Origin: Progne subis subis
Taxonomy: Eukaryota > Chordata > Aves > Passeriformes > Hirundinidae
Direction of reading: 5' to 3'
Assembly: GCA_022316685.1 (NCBI GenBank)
Contig: JAKJHU010000183.1
Span: 124,001 to 188,000 of the forward strand
Length of the DNA: 64,000 bases
Shown here: positions 23,352-35,430 of the stretch, in pieces
Layout of the letters: each line of letters begins with the position of its first letter
Position numbering within the stretch: position 1 is the first letter of the stretch
Position numbers and translations under genes: made by a program
The notes under the pieces: generated by a model
The model's database searches: none
Told to the model about the DNA's origin: nothing
What the model saw: the letters and a program-made list of their open reading frames with translations, nothing else

Positions 23352-23934
23352 TTCTTTCAATAGGATACTTTTTTTTTTCTTTTTCATCATCAATATCAAA
23401 GACAAAGTGAAGATGAGCTGAGAACGAGCCCAACTTCATGACAATGAAGAAACACGTTTTGCCTTTCGCTGTAAAGTCTCGTTTTTAAACCACAGTGTTG
23501 CACAGTACACGACTGCTTAAAGTGAAACCGAGCAATAATACATCATGTAAAAGTAATTTCTTAAAAAAGTTAACACAGCTGTGCTGAAGAGTTAACTCTT
23601 TAAAGTCCTCCTCATCCATCCATCCGTCCGTCCGGCGCCTCGGAATGAGCGACTCCGTGTGTTGACACAAGGGTTGCATCCAACCTCCCCACCCAGCTTT
23701 TGAGAAATCAAAGCAAAAACACCAACCCAAGGGAAAATAATAATAATAACAACAATAATAATAATGACACAGGCAGTTTACTTGGTGTGTTCGGTGTAGT
23801 TTCCCTAAAAACACTGTTTCCACATAAATACAATAAACTCTATTCTTGGTTAAGTCACAAGTGCTAGATAAACGTCTTAGTTTTTTTTTCTTTTCTTCTT
23901 AAAATGAGAAATGTTTAAGTAGTCCTTTTTGTTT

Positions 23935-23940
23935 TTTATT
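23935..23940 (-). terminator. HDAC4: Candidate internal poly(A) signal
   Basis: Minus-strand AATAAA within the 3' UTR block. Confidence 0.25.
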
Positions 23941-24526
23941 TACTTACTCTTTTAAACAATAAAAAGCACAATTTTTTCTTCTTAAGTTCAGTAACACTAC
24001 CAAAAAAAAAAACCAACCCAAAAAAAAAAAAAAAAAAACCAAAACAAACCAAAAACCAACAAACAAACAAACAAAAAACTAAAAAAAAAAAAGAAAAAAA
24101 AAAAGAAATCCCACTCTCCTTCCTTGGTGTGTAGCTGTGTGGGTGAGTGTGTGTGACAACAACATCCCAACCTTTAGTCTCCACAAATGCCACGAGAGGA
24201 AAAAAAAAAACCTCAATATAAAAACAAAACAATACCCAACCCAAAGAAACCCCAAACCACCTCTTTTTTTTTTTGTTTGTTTTTGTTTTTTTTTTCCATT
24301 ATCGTTTTCAAAGCTGCCAAGTTTGGCGTGCAAAATCTGTATACAATATAAAGACATGCCAACCTTACAGACCATGCAACCTCAAGGTGTAGGAAACTTA
24401 AAAAAATATATTCATATATATTTATATATATATTTATATATATCAATGCCCGTAAAAGAACGTGGGCCCAAAAAAGTTTACAAAAGGAAGAATGGAATGA
24501 ATACATGACCGTGACTAATAAAAAAA

Positions 24527-24533
24527 GGAATGT
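24527..24533 (-). promoter_or_regulatory. HDAC4: miR-1/miR-206 seed match in the 3' UTR
   Basis: The minus strand reads ACATTCC, a 7mer-m8 match to the miR-1/206 seed. HDAC4 is an established miR-1/miR-206 target in muscle. Only this one copy was found in the probable UTR. Whether it is aligned with the mammalian sites is not tested. Confidence 0.4.
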
Positions 24534-25052
24534 TTTGTATTGAAAGTTTAAAAAAAAAAAAAAAAAAAAATCAAAACCCCAAAAACAACAACCAAAAAAA
24601 CCCCCAATGGTTACTTGTGTACTGCAAACTGGGCCTCACTTCACTGTAAAGAGGATTGAAAGTTGTTTCTTTTCTTCCCAAGCAGGTACAAAGGATGCCC
24701 TGGGCAGCACACGCTGGGACGTGGGAGCATCCCAGGCTCCCACCCCGCTGGCATGGCTGCCCCATGGCAAAGTCATCTGAAACGAAGAAGCTTAATGGCT
24801 CAAAAAGGTGAAAAATCCCCCTGGAGAGCCTCAAAACAAGGGCTCCCTCCCCTGTCTCTGCGCCTGCACCGGCCCCAGAAAGCACCTCTGGGGAAGAGCA
24901 TCCCCAGGCAAGGTCACAGCCCAGGGAAGAGCGTTCCCAGGGAAAAGGAGGAGGGGGATGCTTTGAAACAAATCCACGTTGCCGGGAGTTTGGAGGAGAC
25001 GAGCTCAGTCGTCCCGGGAAAAATCTTCCTGTCCCGGCAAAAAGCTGAGGGC

Positions 25053-25088
25053 AAGGAAGGAAGGAAGGAAGGAAGGAAGGAAGGAAGG
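25053..25088. repeat. (AAGG)9 microsatellite in the HDAC4 3' UTR
   Basis: Nine AAGG units on the plus strand; the mRNA sense strand carries (CCTT)9. Confidence 0.95.
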
Positions 25089-26310
25089 TGGCATCCCAAC
25101 AAGCTCCTCCGAATTTTCCAAAGGAACCGGCTCAGCACGGTTGGCCAGCGGCTCCCGGGAACGCAAAAAGGAAGGAAAAAGCTTTACCACAACTGGGAAG
25201 AGAAACGTCAAAAAACCTTCTGGGGAAGAGCTGACAACACAAAGTGTAAACATGAGCACTGCCCACAGCACAGGGAGCAAAACCCCACGTCAGTCACCAA
25301 ATTCGGCAGCCCGATGGATCTCAGATCGCAGCAGCAGCGTGGCTGGATGGCAGAAAACCCCAAAGCGCAACATCCCCAGGTACGGGGTGCTCTCACACGG
25401 GGGGATTTTTTAGGATATGCCAAGGATGGGCCCTGCCAATGGGGCGTTTTGGGGTTTTAGGGCTTACTTGGGTTTGCACAACTCAAATACTGTAGTGTCT
25501 GGTTTTGAAACTGTGCTAGAAATTGAGGAAGGAAACAAAAGCATCCAGCACGGGGCCACGCTCCCGATTCCTCCCACAAGCCTGAACGGAATGAAAGCGG
25601 CTGCTTCGAGAACTGGAAAGAAGAGAAGTTACTAGAAGCAACCCCACCAGTCACCACGGGAACAGGACAAAAGAAGGAAGGGTGGTTAAGAAGAAGCTGT
25701 GCTGGAATGATGGATGCGCTGTCCTACACTGCTGGAGGAAGGCACGCAGGGAGCGCTGTCTCCACGAAGACGTTCTGCTCTCCGTAGCAGGGCTCGAGGC
25801 CTCTCCCACCCGGCATTCCCGGGAGGCAACGACCTCCTCGGGGTGGGGGGCGAAAAAAAATACCTCCAAAAACCCCTCCCAGCGCTGGGAAGAAGAAGAG
25901 GAGAGAAAAAGTTGGAGAGAAGAGGTGGGGAGTTTGCGGGCGTGGCCGGCGGAGAGAAAATGCCAGCGGTCCCGGAGTGTCCAAGGAGCCTTCCCAAGGG
26001 CACGCAGCGCCAGAAACCACAGGCCACACAAAGGCATCGCCCACCGAATGCTACCAGGTAAGAAAATTCCTTATTTTCTTTACATAGCTACTGCAAGAGA
26101 GCTGAGGAAATATACAGTCGGCGGAATCGGTACAACAAAAGAGCCCGTAACGGTCCCTCCTCCTCCTCCTCCTCCTCGGTAAAACGCACCCTTTCCCAGA
26201 AAAAAAAACAAACTCTGTCGATCTGCCCACAGTTCCTTACACCTGCAGAAAGCTGCTCACTGTACAAAAGAGTTAAGGAAAAGGAGAGAAAACAATATAG
26301 AAAATAATTG

Positions 26311-26315
26311 AAAAA

Positions 26316-26347
<32 letters not shown>

Positions 26348-26365
26348 AAAAGAAAAAGAAAAAAG
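26311..26365. repeat. (GAAA)n microsatellite in the HDAC4 3' UTR
   Basis: AAAG/GAAA units with later GAAAAA variants. The sense strand is a long pyrimidine tract. Confidence 0.9.
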
Positions 26366-26787
26366 GAAAATCCATGTATTTTAAGCAAAAAAAGAGGGAG
26401 GAAAAAAGGTTTAGATGCTATTGCCGTTCGGAAAGGAAACCTGCCAAATGGAAAAGAAATGTCAGAGTCACACAAACAAGGCTTCCCGGAGGGTTTTGGG
26501 AAATATCCATATAAAAATTAACAGCAAATTCAGTGTCTTTGCTATAAAAAACTCTTTTTTTCTTGTTTTTGTTAGAAAAGGATCACAACTAAAAACCTTA
26601 AATTAAAATACAAATGTTTAGGGTAGTTGCCCAGTGGCTAAAGTGTTGGCTTTCTGAAAAACTTCCCAACCTGTCACCTGAGAAGTCCTCAAGTTTCAAC
26701 CTGGATCCTTTTCCAAAAGCACCTTTAACGTTCCAATTCCCAAATCTGTCCCTAGGGAGCTTCCAATGGCTACTGTTAGAGTATGCA

Positions 26788-26793
26788 TTTATT
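26788..26793 (-). terminator. HDAC4: Candidate internal poly(A) signal
   Basis: Minus-strand AATAAA about 1.4 kb after the stop codon. Confidence 0.25.
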
Positions 26794-27138
26794 ACATATA
26801 TTTTTTTTCTTTTTTCTATAAATGCATCATAAATATTTTTCTCAATAATTCATAGGAATCCGGTTTCTAAGCTTGGAATACATTTGGAATATACATTATA
26901 CACATATATATATTTATACCTAACAATTTAAGCAATATCTCATGCTAGTTGCTTTTAATAAAAAGCATTCCAGTCTTAAAACCTGCATTTGTGTCTAATA
27001 CATGCTTCGACAACCAAATTGATAAGTTCAATTACTAGATAATGTAGAAGAGAGAGAAAACATTTGAAAATTTGTTGTTAAAAATGGCTGAATTTCAAAG
27101 ACCCAACAGTATTTGCCACTTTTTTGGCAACTACCTTA

Positions 27139-27199
27139 ATTTTTTTTCTTTTTTTTTTTTTTTTTCTCCTTTTTTCCTTTTTTTTTTTTTTTTTTTTTT
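27139..27199. repeat. T-rich homopolymer tract in the HDAC4 3' UTR
   Basis: Nearly pure T on the plus strand with a few C interruptions, so A-rich in the HDAC4 transcript. Confidence 0.9.
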
Positions 27200-27388
27200 C
27201 TCTGAAACAGCAATGAAAGAAAACAAAACAAATCCAAACTTGTCGACAGTTTTTGGAGACACTCTGTTTTAGCTGATGCCTGCTTCCCACCATCATGCCA
27301 GCACAAGCCAAAAAAGTCTTCCTTCCTGATGGCAGTCCTTGGCTTTCCCAACCAGAGGAAAAATATTCAGGAACTGCTGTGTTCTTTG

Positions 27389-27391
<3 letters not shown>

Positions 27392-27432
<41 letters not shown>

Positions 27433-27440
27433 TGTGTGTG
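27392..27440. repeat. T28 plus (GT)n tract in the HDAC4 3' UTR
   Basis: 28 T then about ten GT units on the plus strand. The transcript carries (AC)n followed by A28. Confidence 0.95.
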
Positions 27441-27807
27441 AGTGTGTTTTGTTTTTTAATTAATTTTTACTTAAGGCATTGTTCCTCAAACTTCAGAAAA
27501 TCCAGCTGCACCAAATCCATCAATTAAAAAAAAAGGCACAAACTCATCTTCAGATGGCTTTGGAGACAATAAAGCCGACTCCATCTGGGCTACCGTTCCC
27601 CCCACTTCTGCTTCCCTTTCCTTTAGGTGTCCCTGTCCCTCCCCGTTAAAAATTCAGCATCATCTCCCAACGTTCCCGTTCCGACAAGAGCTGTCGTTGA
27701 CTCACAGGCAGGCAAGAGCTATTTTCAAATATCCAAGAAATGAAAGTACACGATGGGTTGAGTGGTTCAAGCGGCAGATTGCTCAGTTGTCGGTAATCAA
27801 CTTTGTA

Positions 27808-27814
27808 AGCACCA
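27808..27814 (-). promoter_or_regulatory. HDAC4: miR-29 seed match in the 3' UTR
   Basis: The minus strand reads TGGTGCT, a 7mer match to the miR-29 seed. miR-29 repression of HDAC4 has been reported in mammals. Confidence 0.4.
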
Positions 27815-27862
27815 GTTTTATGTTAAGGTTTGTTTGATTCGTGTTGTTGAATCTTTGATTTC

Positions 27863-27868
27863 TTTATT
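27863..27868 (-). terminator. HDAC4: Candidate proximal poly(A) signal
   Basis: Minus-strand AATAAA about 335 bases after the stop codon. If used it would give a short 3' UTR that keeps only the upstream miR-29 seed match at 27948-27954. Confidence 0.3.
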
Positions 27869-27947
27869 ATTCTTGTGTTCTGTTTTTGTTCGTTTGGCAA
27901 CTCTGCCAAAGACTTCCCGGGCGTTGTTCCCCTTTCCGCTCCTGGTG

Positions 27948-27954
27948 AGCACCA
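27948..27954 (-). promoter_or_regulatory. HDAC4: Second miR-29 seed match in the 3' UTR
   Basis: The minus strand reads TGGTGCT, 140 bases upstream in the transcript of the match at 27808-27814 and about 250 bases after the stop codon. Confidence 0.4.
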
Positions 27955-28201
27955 GAGGAAGAGTGCCCAACGTGTCAGTCCTTTGCTGCTCTTCACCAGC
28001 GGTTTTTTTTCGTCAAAAAGAGATTCAAAGATGCGGAGAGATTTGGTTTTTTTTGTGTTGCTTGCTTTGCTTTACACCTGGCTGTCCTTCCGTGTTCAGG
28101 AAATAACCGTGACAGGACGCAGGAGTAACAAGAGAAAGCTTCTTGGCAGAGCTTTGAGACGAAGACAAACAGACAGGAGAACTCCAGCTCGAAGTTGGGT
28201 G

Positions 28202-28241
28202 CTACAGGGGAGGCTCCTCTTCCATGGGTTCGTCCTCAGGT
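28202..28241 (-). CDS. HDAC4: HDAC4 terminal coding exon
   Basis: The acceptor CAG at 28242-28244 is followed by A CCT GAG GAC. The split codon AG|A joins the previous exon to give R, then PEDEPMEEEPPL and the TAG stop at 28202-28204. The end is the acidic HDAC4 C-terminus. The human order of the first residues is PDEEP rather than PEDEP, a small lineage difference. Confidence 0.96.
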
Positions 28242-28693
28242 CTGAGGGATTGTGCAGCCAGGCAGGGTGGGAGAGGGAGGGGAGAGGGAAAACAGGGTTG
28301 GGGATGACATAGTTGGACAATTCCTGGTGCCAGGTCTCCCTCCTTATGTTCCCATCACCTTCCCACCCAGCCAGCTGGGATCACTTGGAATTAAACTTGC
28401 CGCCAAGAAGGGCTTTTGGACAATTTCACTTGGGCAGCATTAACGTTTTCCCCAACAAAATAAATTCCTTTTTGTGGCACAAAACCATGCTCAGAGCTGA
28501 AGGCTGAGGCACAGGGTGCACGTACAGAGCTCATGGCTCTGCTGCTCTCTTGCAGCCTAGGAGGTCTTTTGGGAACCCACAGAGGACAGGGGATGTAGGG
28601 AATGCAGCAGCCCTGGCTGAAAGGAGAGGAGCAACCTGGAAGGCTGCTCCTCCTGTCTGGGCAGACCTGGAAATATGATGGGAAACCACTGAC
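28242..28693 (-). other. HDAC4 intron, nothing recognised
   Basis: 452 bp between GTCAGT donor and CAG acceptor (minus strand). No repeat or conserved motif is recognised. Confidence 0.8.
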
Positions 28694-28835
28694 CTCTTCT
28701 CTGCCGGCTTCACACCCACTGACAGCGATGCCATGGCTGTCACCGTCTCCGCCTCCTCGTTCTCACACTTCTGGGCCTCCACCAGGGAATATCCCACTGT
28801 GGAGGCGAAACGCTGGAGGGAATGCCAGTACTTGC
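28694..28835 (-). CDS. HDAC4: HDAC4 exon, C-terminal tail with nuclear export signal
   Basis: 142 bp. The acceptor CCCCCAG precedes GC AAG TAC TGG (split Ser codon A|GC). The exon reads KYWHSLQRF...[15 protein letters not shown]...KPAEK and ends AG|GTCAGT. The hydrophobic run [11 protein letters not shown] is the known C-terminal CRM1-type nuclear export signal region of HDAC4. The helical segment before it ([17 protein letters not shown]) is less conserved than the catalytic domain. Confidence 0.97.
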
Positions 28836-29157
28836 CTGGGGGAGAGGTGACAACAGGGCCGTCAGGGCACCATTCCAGCTTCTGCTTTCCCAAACTCAGC
28901 CACCGGCTTGGAACTGCCCAGGGAACACTCAGCTGATCCATACTCTCACTTTAAGGGCCTTAAGTGCTCAAAAAATAATTCTTTTCCCACTTCAAATCCC
29001 TCAGAAACCTCTAGACCTAAGGACAAATGCACCTGGAAATGTCTCTCTACCAAAAAATGCAGGAGAGGGAAGGATGTAGTCCAGGTCTGGATCCAGCTGC
29101 TGACTGCCACGTGCTTTCAGCGGGCAAATCCCTGAAGACTAAAGAAGTCCAAGGTCT

Positions 29158-29215
29158 ATTTGAAGCCATTAAAGTTGGAAAAGACCTTCAAGATCACCAA
29201 GTCCAAGCTTCGAAC
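29158..29215 (-). repeat. CR1 LINE tail scrap
   Basis: CCATTAAAGTTGGAAAAGACC and TCAAGATCACCAAGTCCAA are the reverse of a CR1 3' end of the 'GGTCTTTTCCAACCT' type. Confidence 0.6.
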
Positions 29216-29397
29216 CTCCAATGTATTTTTTATGTTGGCAGTTGGACACCCTTTTGCATTGGGAAGAGCACAGTGAAGGCTGTAGAGGAAAGGATTTCCA
29301 AGAATTTCTCCAGGCAAGGTTCGACACAATGATTTTAAACTTCTCGGCTAAATAAACCTAAAATACCAACAACTGCCAGCAAAATTCATGGAATATC

Positions 29398-29472
29398 CTT
29401 CGAAGGGAGCTAGAGGGATCATCGAGTCCAGCTCCTGGCCCTGCACAGGACATCCCAAGAATTCCACCCTGT
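29398..29472 (-). repeat. CR1 LINE fragment
   Basis: GGGATCATCGAGTCCAGCTCCTGGCCCTGCACAGGACA is a reverse-oriented internal CR1 3' region. Confidence 0.6.
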
Positions 29473-29649
29473 GCCTGAGAGCCTGCTTCACTTCCATGCC
29501 TATCAGCTCCTAATTAATAGGTGCCACAACACCCAACAAGGCTTGTGTTATTCAGAGATACTTAATTGCTTTTGAAGAAGTAAGAGCCCCCTCTAATGGC
29601 AGGATAGTCTGTCCTTTATGGAGATTTTAGGGCTCTTAATTATTGTTGG

Positions 29650-29722
29650 GTTAACAGCCCGACTTGATCATCCTGAAGGTCTTTTCCAACCTAACCTGTA
29701 GTCCGATTCTGCAATTCCCCCT
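29650..29722 (+). repeat. CR1 LINE tail scrap
   Basis: GACTTGATCATCCTGAAGGTC, TTTTCCAACCTAACCTGTAG and a GATTCTGCAATTCC end lie on the plus strand, opposite to its two neighbours. Confidence 0.6.
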
Positions 29723-29909
29723 GAAGGGCTAAAGCCTTGCTGGGCATGGCTCCATCCACAGTAAAATCAGCTTGTGGCTGCACAAAAACCAGTTCAGGGT
29801 GCAGTGACCGCCAGGAAACGGAAATGGGAGCATGGAGCTGACAAAATGAGGGAGAAGCCCAAGGGGCGTCCCGCAGGGAACCAGCTGGGTCAGGTGGGGC
29901 TGCACTCAC

Positions 29910-29994
29910 TATGGATCTCGATGACTTTCTCCATGGAATGCACCGCGTTAGCATTGGCTCTCTGCTGGAAAACCTTCTCTGGAAGAGGGTCAAG
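29910..29994 (-). CDS. HDAC4: HDAC4 exon after the catalytic core
   Basis: 85 bp. A CT-repeat polypyrimidine tract and CAG acceptor are followed by CTT GAC CCT CTT CCA GAG. The exon reads [27 protein letters not shown] and ends CAT A|GTGAGT. This is the end of the deacetylase fold and the start of the C-terminal extension. It corresponds to human residues about 997-1024. Confidence 0.97.
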
Positions 29995-30039
29995 CTGGAG
30001 AGAGAGAGAGAGAGGAACACCAAAGAAATGTTACCACTG

Positions 30040-30150
30040 AATCCCAGAATGGTATTGGTGAGAAGGGACATTAAAGCTCATCCCACTCCATCCCCTGTCA
30101 CGGGCAAGGACACCTCCCACCAGTCAGTTCTGCTGCGCCATCCCAGGGGA
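30040..30150 (-). repeat. CR1 LINE 3' fragment
   Basis: GAATCCCAGAATGGTATTGG, AAAGCTCATCCCACTCCATCCCC, GGGCAAGGACACCTCCCACC. Confidence 0.8.
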
Positions 30151-30894
30151 AGGGCCTGACAGCACTGCTGGAAGAATGTTTTAGGATTTATTTGATTTCC
30201 TTTAGAAAAACCCAAGAAAAGGTGACACCACTGCCCTCCCAGGTTCTCCACTAATGAATGAATTAATCCCAAACCTCCAAGGTGGGCTGTCCAAAATGAG
30301 AGATGTCCACTGCTGTTAACTGTGCTGAAAACAGCATTCAAGGTCCAACCAGGGATGTTCCCCAGCAAAGAACAGCCAGAGTTTAGCAGTGAAAAATATC
30401 TGTGACAAAGTTTAACTTCTGCTCAAAGGCAAGAGAAGCTGCAGCAAAGACTGCTCTTAGGAGCACATGGTAGCCATTCCACAGGTACTTCAGTGGACGC
30501 TGCATTCCAGATTCAGTAATTATAGATTGCACTTTTTATTAATTCTCCACTCTAAAAATAGTTCTGTTCTAAACTGGTTTCTGTATGACATTAAGTGAAG
30601 GTAAAAGCAATTCTTGGATAAGTCTTTGAGCAAGAGCTTTCCAAGGCCTCTTGGTTGACACTGAGACAAAGCACATTCCTGATTCCAGAGCACACTCCTC
30701 CTCCCGAAATAACACTTGCAAAGAGCCTCAGCCTGAGCAAAAAGGAGCAAAACCCTCTGGGCATGAAGCACCAGGTTGTCACCACCTTCTTGTTTGAAGG
30801 GCAGAGGCTGGTGATGCCCAAATGGACTGGGCAGCTCTGAAGGGTAATGGAAGAGGAATGGTGGCTAACCGGTCTGGACTGCCATCAGCAGACC

Positions 30895-31285
30895 TCGGAA
30901 TCATGGAATGCCGGGGGGCGAAGGGATCTCAGAACTCATCTCACTCCACCCCCTGCCATGGCAGGGACACTTTCCACCATCCCAGGTTGCTCCAAGCCCC
31001 ATCCAGCCCAGGCTTGGACACTTCCAGGGATCCAGGGTCAGCCACAGCTTCTCTGGGCAACCTGTGCCAGGGCCTCTGCACCCTCACAGGGAAGAATTCT
31101 TCCCCAGTATCTCATCTGCCCTCTGTGGTTAAAATGGATTAAAACCATTCCCTTTTTTCCTGTCCCACCAGGACCTTGTCCAAAGTTCTTGTCCAGCTCT
31201 CTTGGAGCTGCTTTAGGCACTGGAAGACTTCTTCCTGGAGCCTTCTCCAGACTGATTAACCCAAACTCTCTCAGACTGATTTCCA
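30895..31285 (-). repeat. CR1 LINE 3' fragment, longer copy
   Basis: A reverse-oriented copy of nearly 400 bp: GGAATCATGGAATGCCGG, GGTTGCTCCAAGCCCCATCC, GCCACAGCTTCTCTGGGCAACC, GGGAAGAATTCTTCCCCAGTATC, TTCCTGGAGCCTTCTCCAG. Confidence 0.92.
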
Positions 31286-32189
31286 CTGAAGCCCCGTGAG
31301 CTTTGCACAGTTCTGCCACCACAGCGGCGCAGATCCATTCCCCAGCCCTGAGCCCCTCCCCCAGTGCAGTAATCAGCTGCACAGCCCCAGCTCTGGTTTA
31401 ATTTCCTGGACAGTTGGAAAGGAGCTGGCTCCTGCACTTGCCCCGTGCTTCTCCCAACGCGGGAGTTTTGATCTCCGCCGGTGACGCCGACGCTCGGGGG
31501 ACTGGCACCATTCCCCTCATTTCCTACGAGCCCCAGTGGAGCTCCACGACGGCTCCTGAGCCAGTCCAGCTCCCTGCAGCCCGCCCTGGCCACAGCTGCC
31601 TGTCCATGTGTGTGCAGGCAGGATCCCCTGACACGCTGTAGATCAAACCGCATCAAAGGGCCGCGGCGCAGAGCTGCAGCCATTACCCCCGACTCCCTTG
31701 CCTTCAAAAGGTTCGAGGAAAGACCTGGATAAAAGGAGTGTTTCCTGCTTTCTGATGTGTGGGTAAGCCAGGGAATATTACCCTATCTGCTCCCACCTAG
31801 GACAAGTGTGAGCAGGTCTGTGTTTAAGTGTCCTTGTATCCATGATTAAAATAATCAATGTTTTTTACCTTTAAGAATCGATATTCCCACTGCTCAATAA
31901 AACCACTCAGACAGCTCGCAACATCCAAGGTATCCTGAGTGCTGAGCTCTCCCCACAGCCTTACACTCCCTAACACGTCCATGGCTTGGATCAAGCACTT
32001 ATTTACTGCACATGGTGGCAGTCAGCCTCCTCTGATCCTAGAGGCACACTGAGCAGGAGGAATGACATCCTCCGGGCGCTATTCCCATTGCTTCTCTTCC
32101 AAAGTGCATCCTCCACCCTAAAGCGGATGGAGCCAGAGGAATTGTCCGTGGTGACCACTTGAAACAGATGGGTGCTGCAATAAACACCT

Positions 32190-32395
32190 CACAGAATCCT
32201 AGGATGGTCTGGCTTGCAAGGGACCTTAGAGCTCATCCAGTCACAACCCCTGCCAGGCACAGGGACACCTTCTAGTATATCCCAGGTTGCTCCAAACCTC
32301 ATCCAACCTGTCCTTGGACACTTCCAGGGATCCAGGGGCAGCCACAGCTTGTCTATGAAACCTGTGCCAGTGCCTTACCACTGGAATGCCCCTGT
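32190..32395 (-). repeat. CR1 LINE 3' fragment
   Basis: CACAGAATCCTAGGATGG, TGCCAGGCACAGGGACACC, GGTTGCTCCAAACCTCATCC, GGGCAGCCACAGCTTGTC. Confidence 0.9.
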
Positions 32396-32861
32396 TTCCA
32401 TGCTGGTGTGGCACCTGCCTCCTGAGCTTTCAGCTGTCCCAAGGGCTGAGCGCAGGCTGGAGTCATTCCCCATGCCCAGAGCCTTCTTAGAACTTGTTTG
32501 GCCAAGCACAAGGAGCAGGATGCTCTGTGGACACTGGGAGCTGGGATGCTGGAAGCAGGTGCTTCTGATGAACCCCAGCTGGTTTATCTCTTGGCCTGGC
32601 TACTCCAGCCTCCCCCTTAAAGCCGAGTGAAGACAGAGCACTTCTGTAACAGGCTAGAAGTGAAACTGCTCCACACCTCCATGCAGATCCAAGCTCCCTC
32701 TCCATCTCCCGAGACACCTGATGGTCACTGAATTACAGCCCTTCGCAGAAATCAGCTCGCTCTGGAGACAGACCCACTGCTCAGATCCTCTGGTGCTGCA
32801 CCTTAGCCCAAACTAACCGTACTCAAAAGCGCTCAAACATGATTTCAAGTTGCACCAGAGG

Positions 32862-32985
32862 AGGCTTCGGTTGGATATTAGGGAAAATTCCTTCACTGGA
32901 AGCATGCTTAGGCACTGAGTCAGGCTGCCCAGGGCAGTGGTGGAGTCATCATCCCTGCAGGGATTTCAAAGATGTGTACATGTAG
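32862..32985 (+). repeat. CR1 LINE fragment of the 'ATTAGGG' type
   Basis: CTTCGGTTGGATATTAGGGAAAA, GGCTGCCCAGGGCAGTGGTGG, ATCCCTGCAGGGATTTCAAAG. The 3' tail is missing. Confidence 0.75.
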
Positions 32986-33495
32986 CGTTTTTTTCTTTCA
33001 TCCCGCTGACACTTAAAAGTGGGTTAAAAGTGGGGGAGGGGGGGGGAAACATGGCAGAAAAGATGGAGTAACTGAAGTCTTCTCTGTAGGAAAATACCCT
33101 GAGCTCTTCCTTCAGAATCCAACATCTTGCTGTATTTCTCTGTCTGGCTCTTACCTTCCAACCACACCCCCTAAACTTTCTGGCCGATTTCTCTGACACA
33201 GCCAAGGCTTTTCCTACACAGCAATGTGCAGAAAATAGAAAATATAACTACAAGGAAAAAATCCAGCTGCAAACCATGTCAAGCAGGCACAGGCTGTAGA
33301 ACTAGAGAGGTGAGCAAAGAGAAGGGAGGGCTTGCGCAACAAATTCAGAAATTAATTGAAAGAGTTTTTTTTCAAAGGGCACAAAGCAAATTATTTGGAC
33401 AAAGAACAAACCCGAAAAATCATTCCTTGCTGTTTCCCTCGTCACACGGACTGCAAAGCACAGGTGGTTTTTAAGCATAAAACAAACACTCTTTA

Positions 33496-35311
<1,816 letters not shown>

Positions 35312-35430
35312 ATTTTGCTGACAGGTTATATCCTCCAAGGGGTGTGGGGTGCCCTTCCACAGCATCGAAACCAGACGACACCAGCACAACATCTGGGGCA
35401 AACTCATTGGCAATGGGCATCACTACTGTC
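35312..35430 (-). CDS. HDAC4: HDAC4 exon with catalytic GFDAVEGH motif
   Basis: 119 bp, acceptor TTGCAG then GACAGTAGTG (split codon AG|G), donor AAA T|GTAAGT. It reads TVVMPIANEFAPDVVL, VSSGFDAVEGHPTPLGG, YNLSAK. The Asp in GFDAVEGH (human D934) is one of three zinc ligands of the active site. The match to the family is close to perfect. Confidence 0.98.

Larger units (their letters stand above)
22750..28201 (-). other. HDAC4: Probable HDAC4 3' UTR (about 5.4 kb)
   Basis: Contiguous with the stop codon at 28202-28204, the block is AT-rich, carries no CR1 and has many homopolymer and short tandem tracts: A/T-rich at 22870-22980, C-rich at 23228-23258, AAT units at 23738-23764, A-rich at 24001-24106, A run at 24550-24570, AAGG units at 25053-25088, GAAA units at 26311-26365, T runs at 27139-27199 and 27392-27419, and GT units at 27420-27440. 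Minus-strand AATAAA hexamers occur at 27863-27868, 26788-26793, 23935-23940, 23346-23351 and 22770-22775, so several alternative ends are possible. Long 3' UTRs are known for HDAC4 in vertebrates. The distal boundary is inferred from composition and the signal. Plus-strand open frames inside it (for example 24663-25460) are antisense to the UTR and have no domain. Confidence 0.65.
28836..29909 (-). other. HDAC4 intron with old CR1 scraps
   Basis: 1,074 bp with regular splice sites. It holds three small CR1 pieces in different orientations (listed separately). Confidence 0.8.

Noticed and set aside
24663..25460. 265-codon plus-strand frame
   Set aside because: Antisense to the probable HDAC4 3' UTR, contains the (AAGG)n tract read as Lys-Glu-Gly-Arg repeats, and has no domain.
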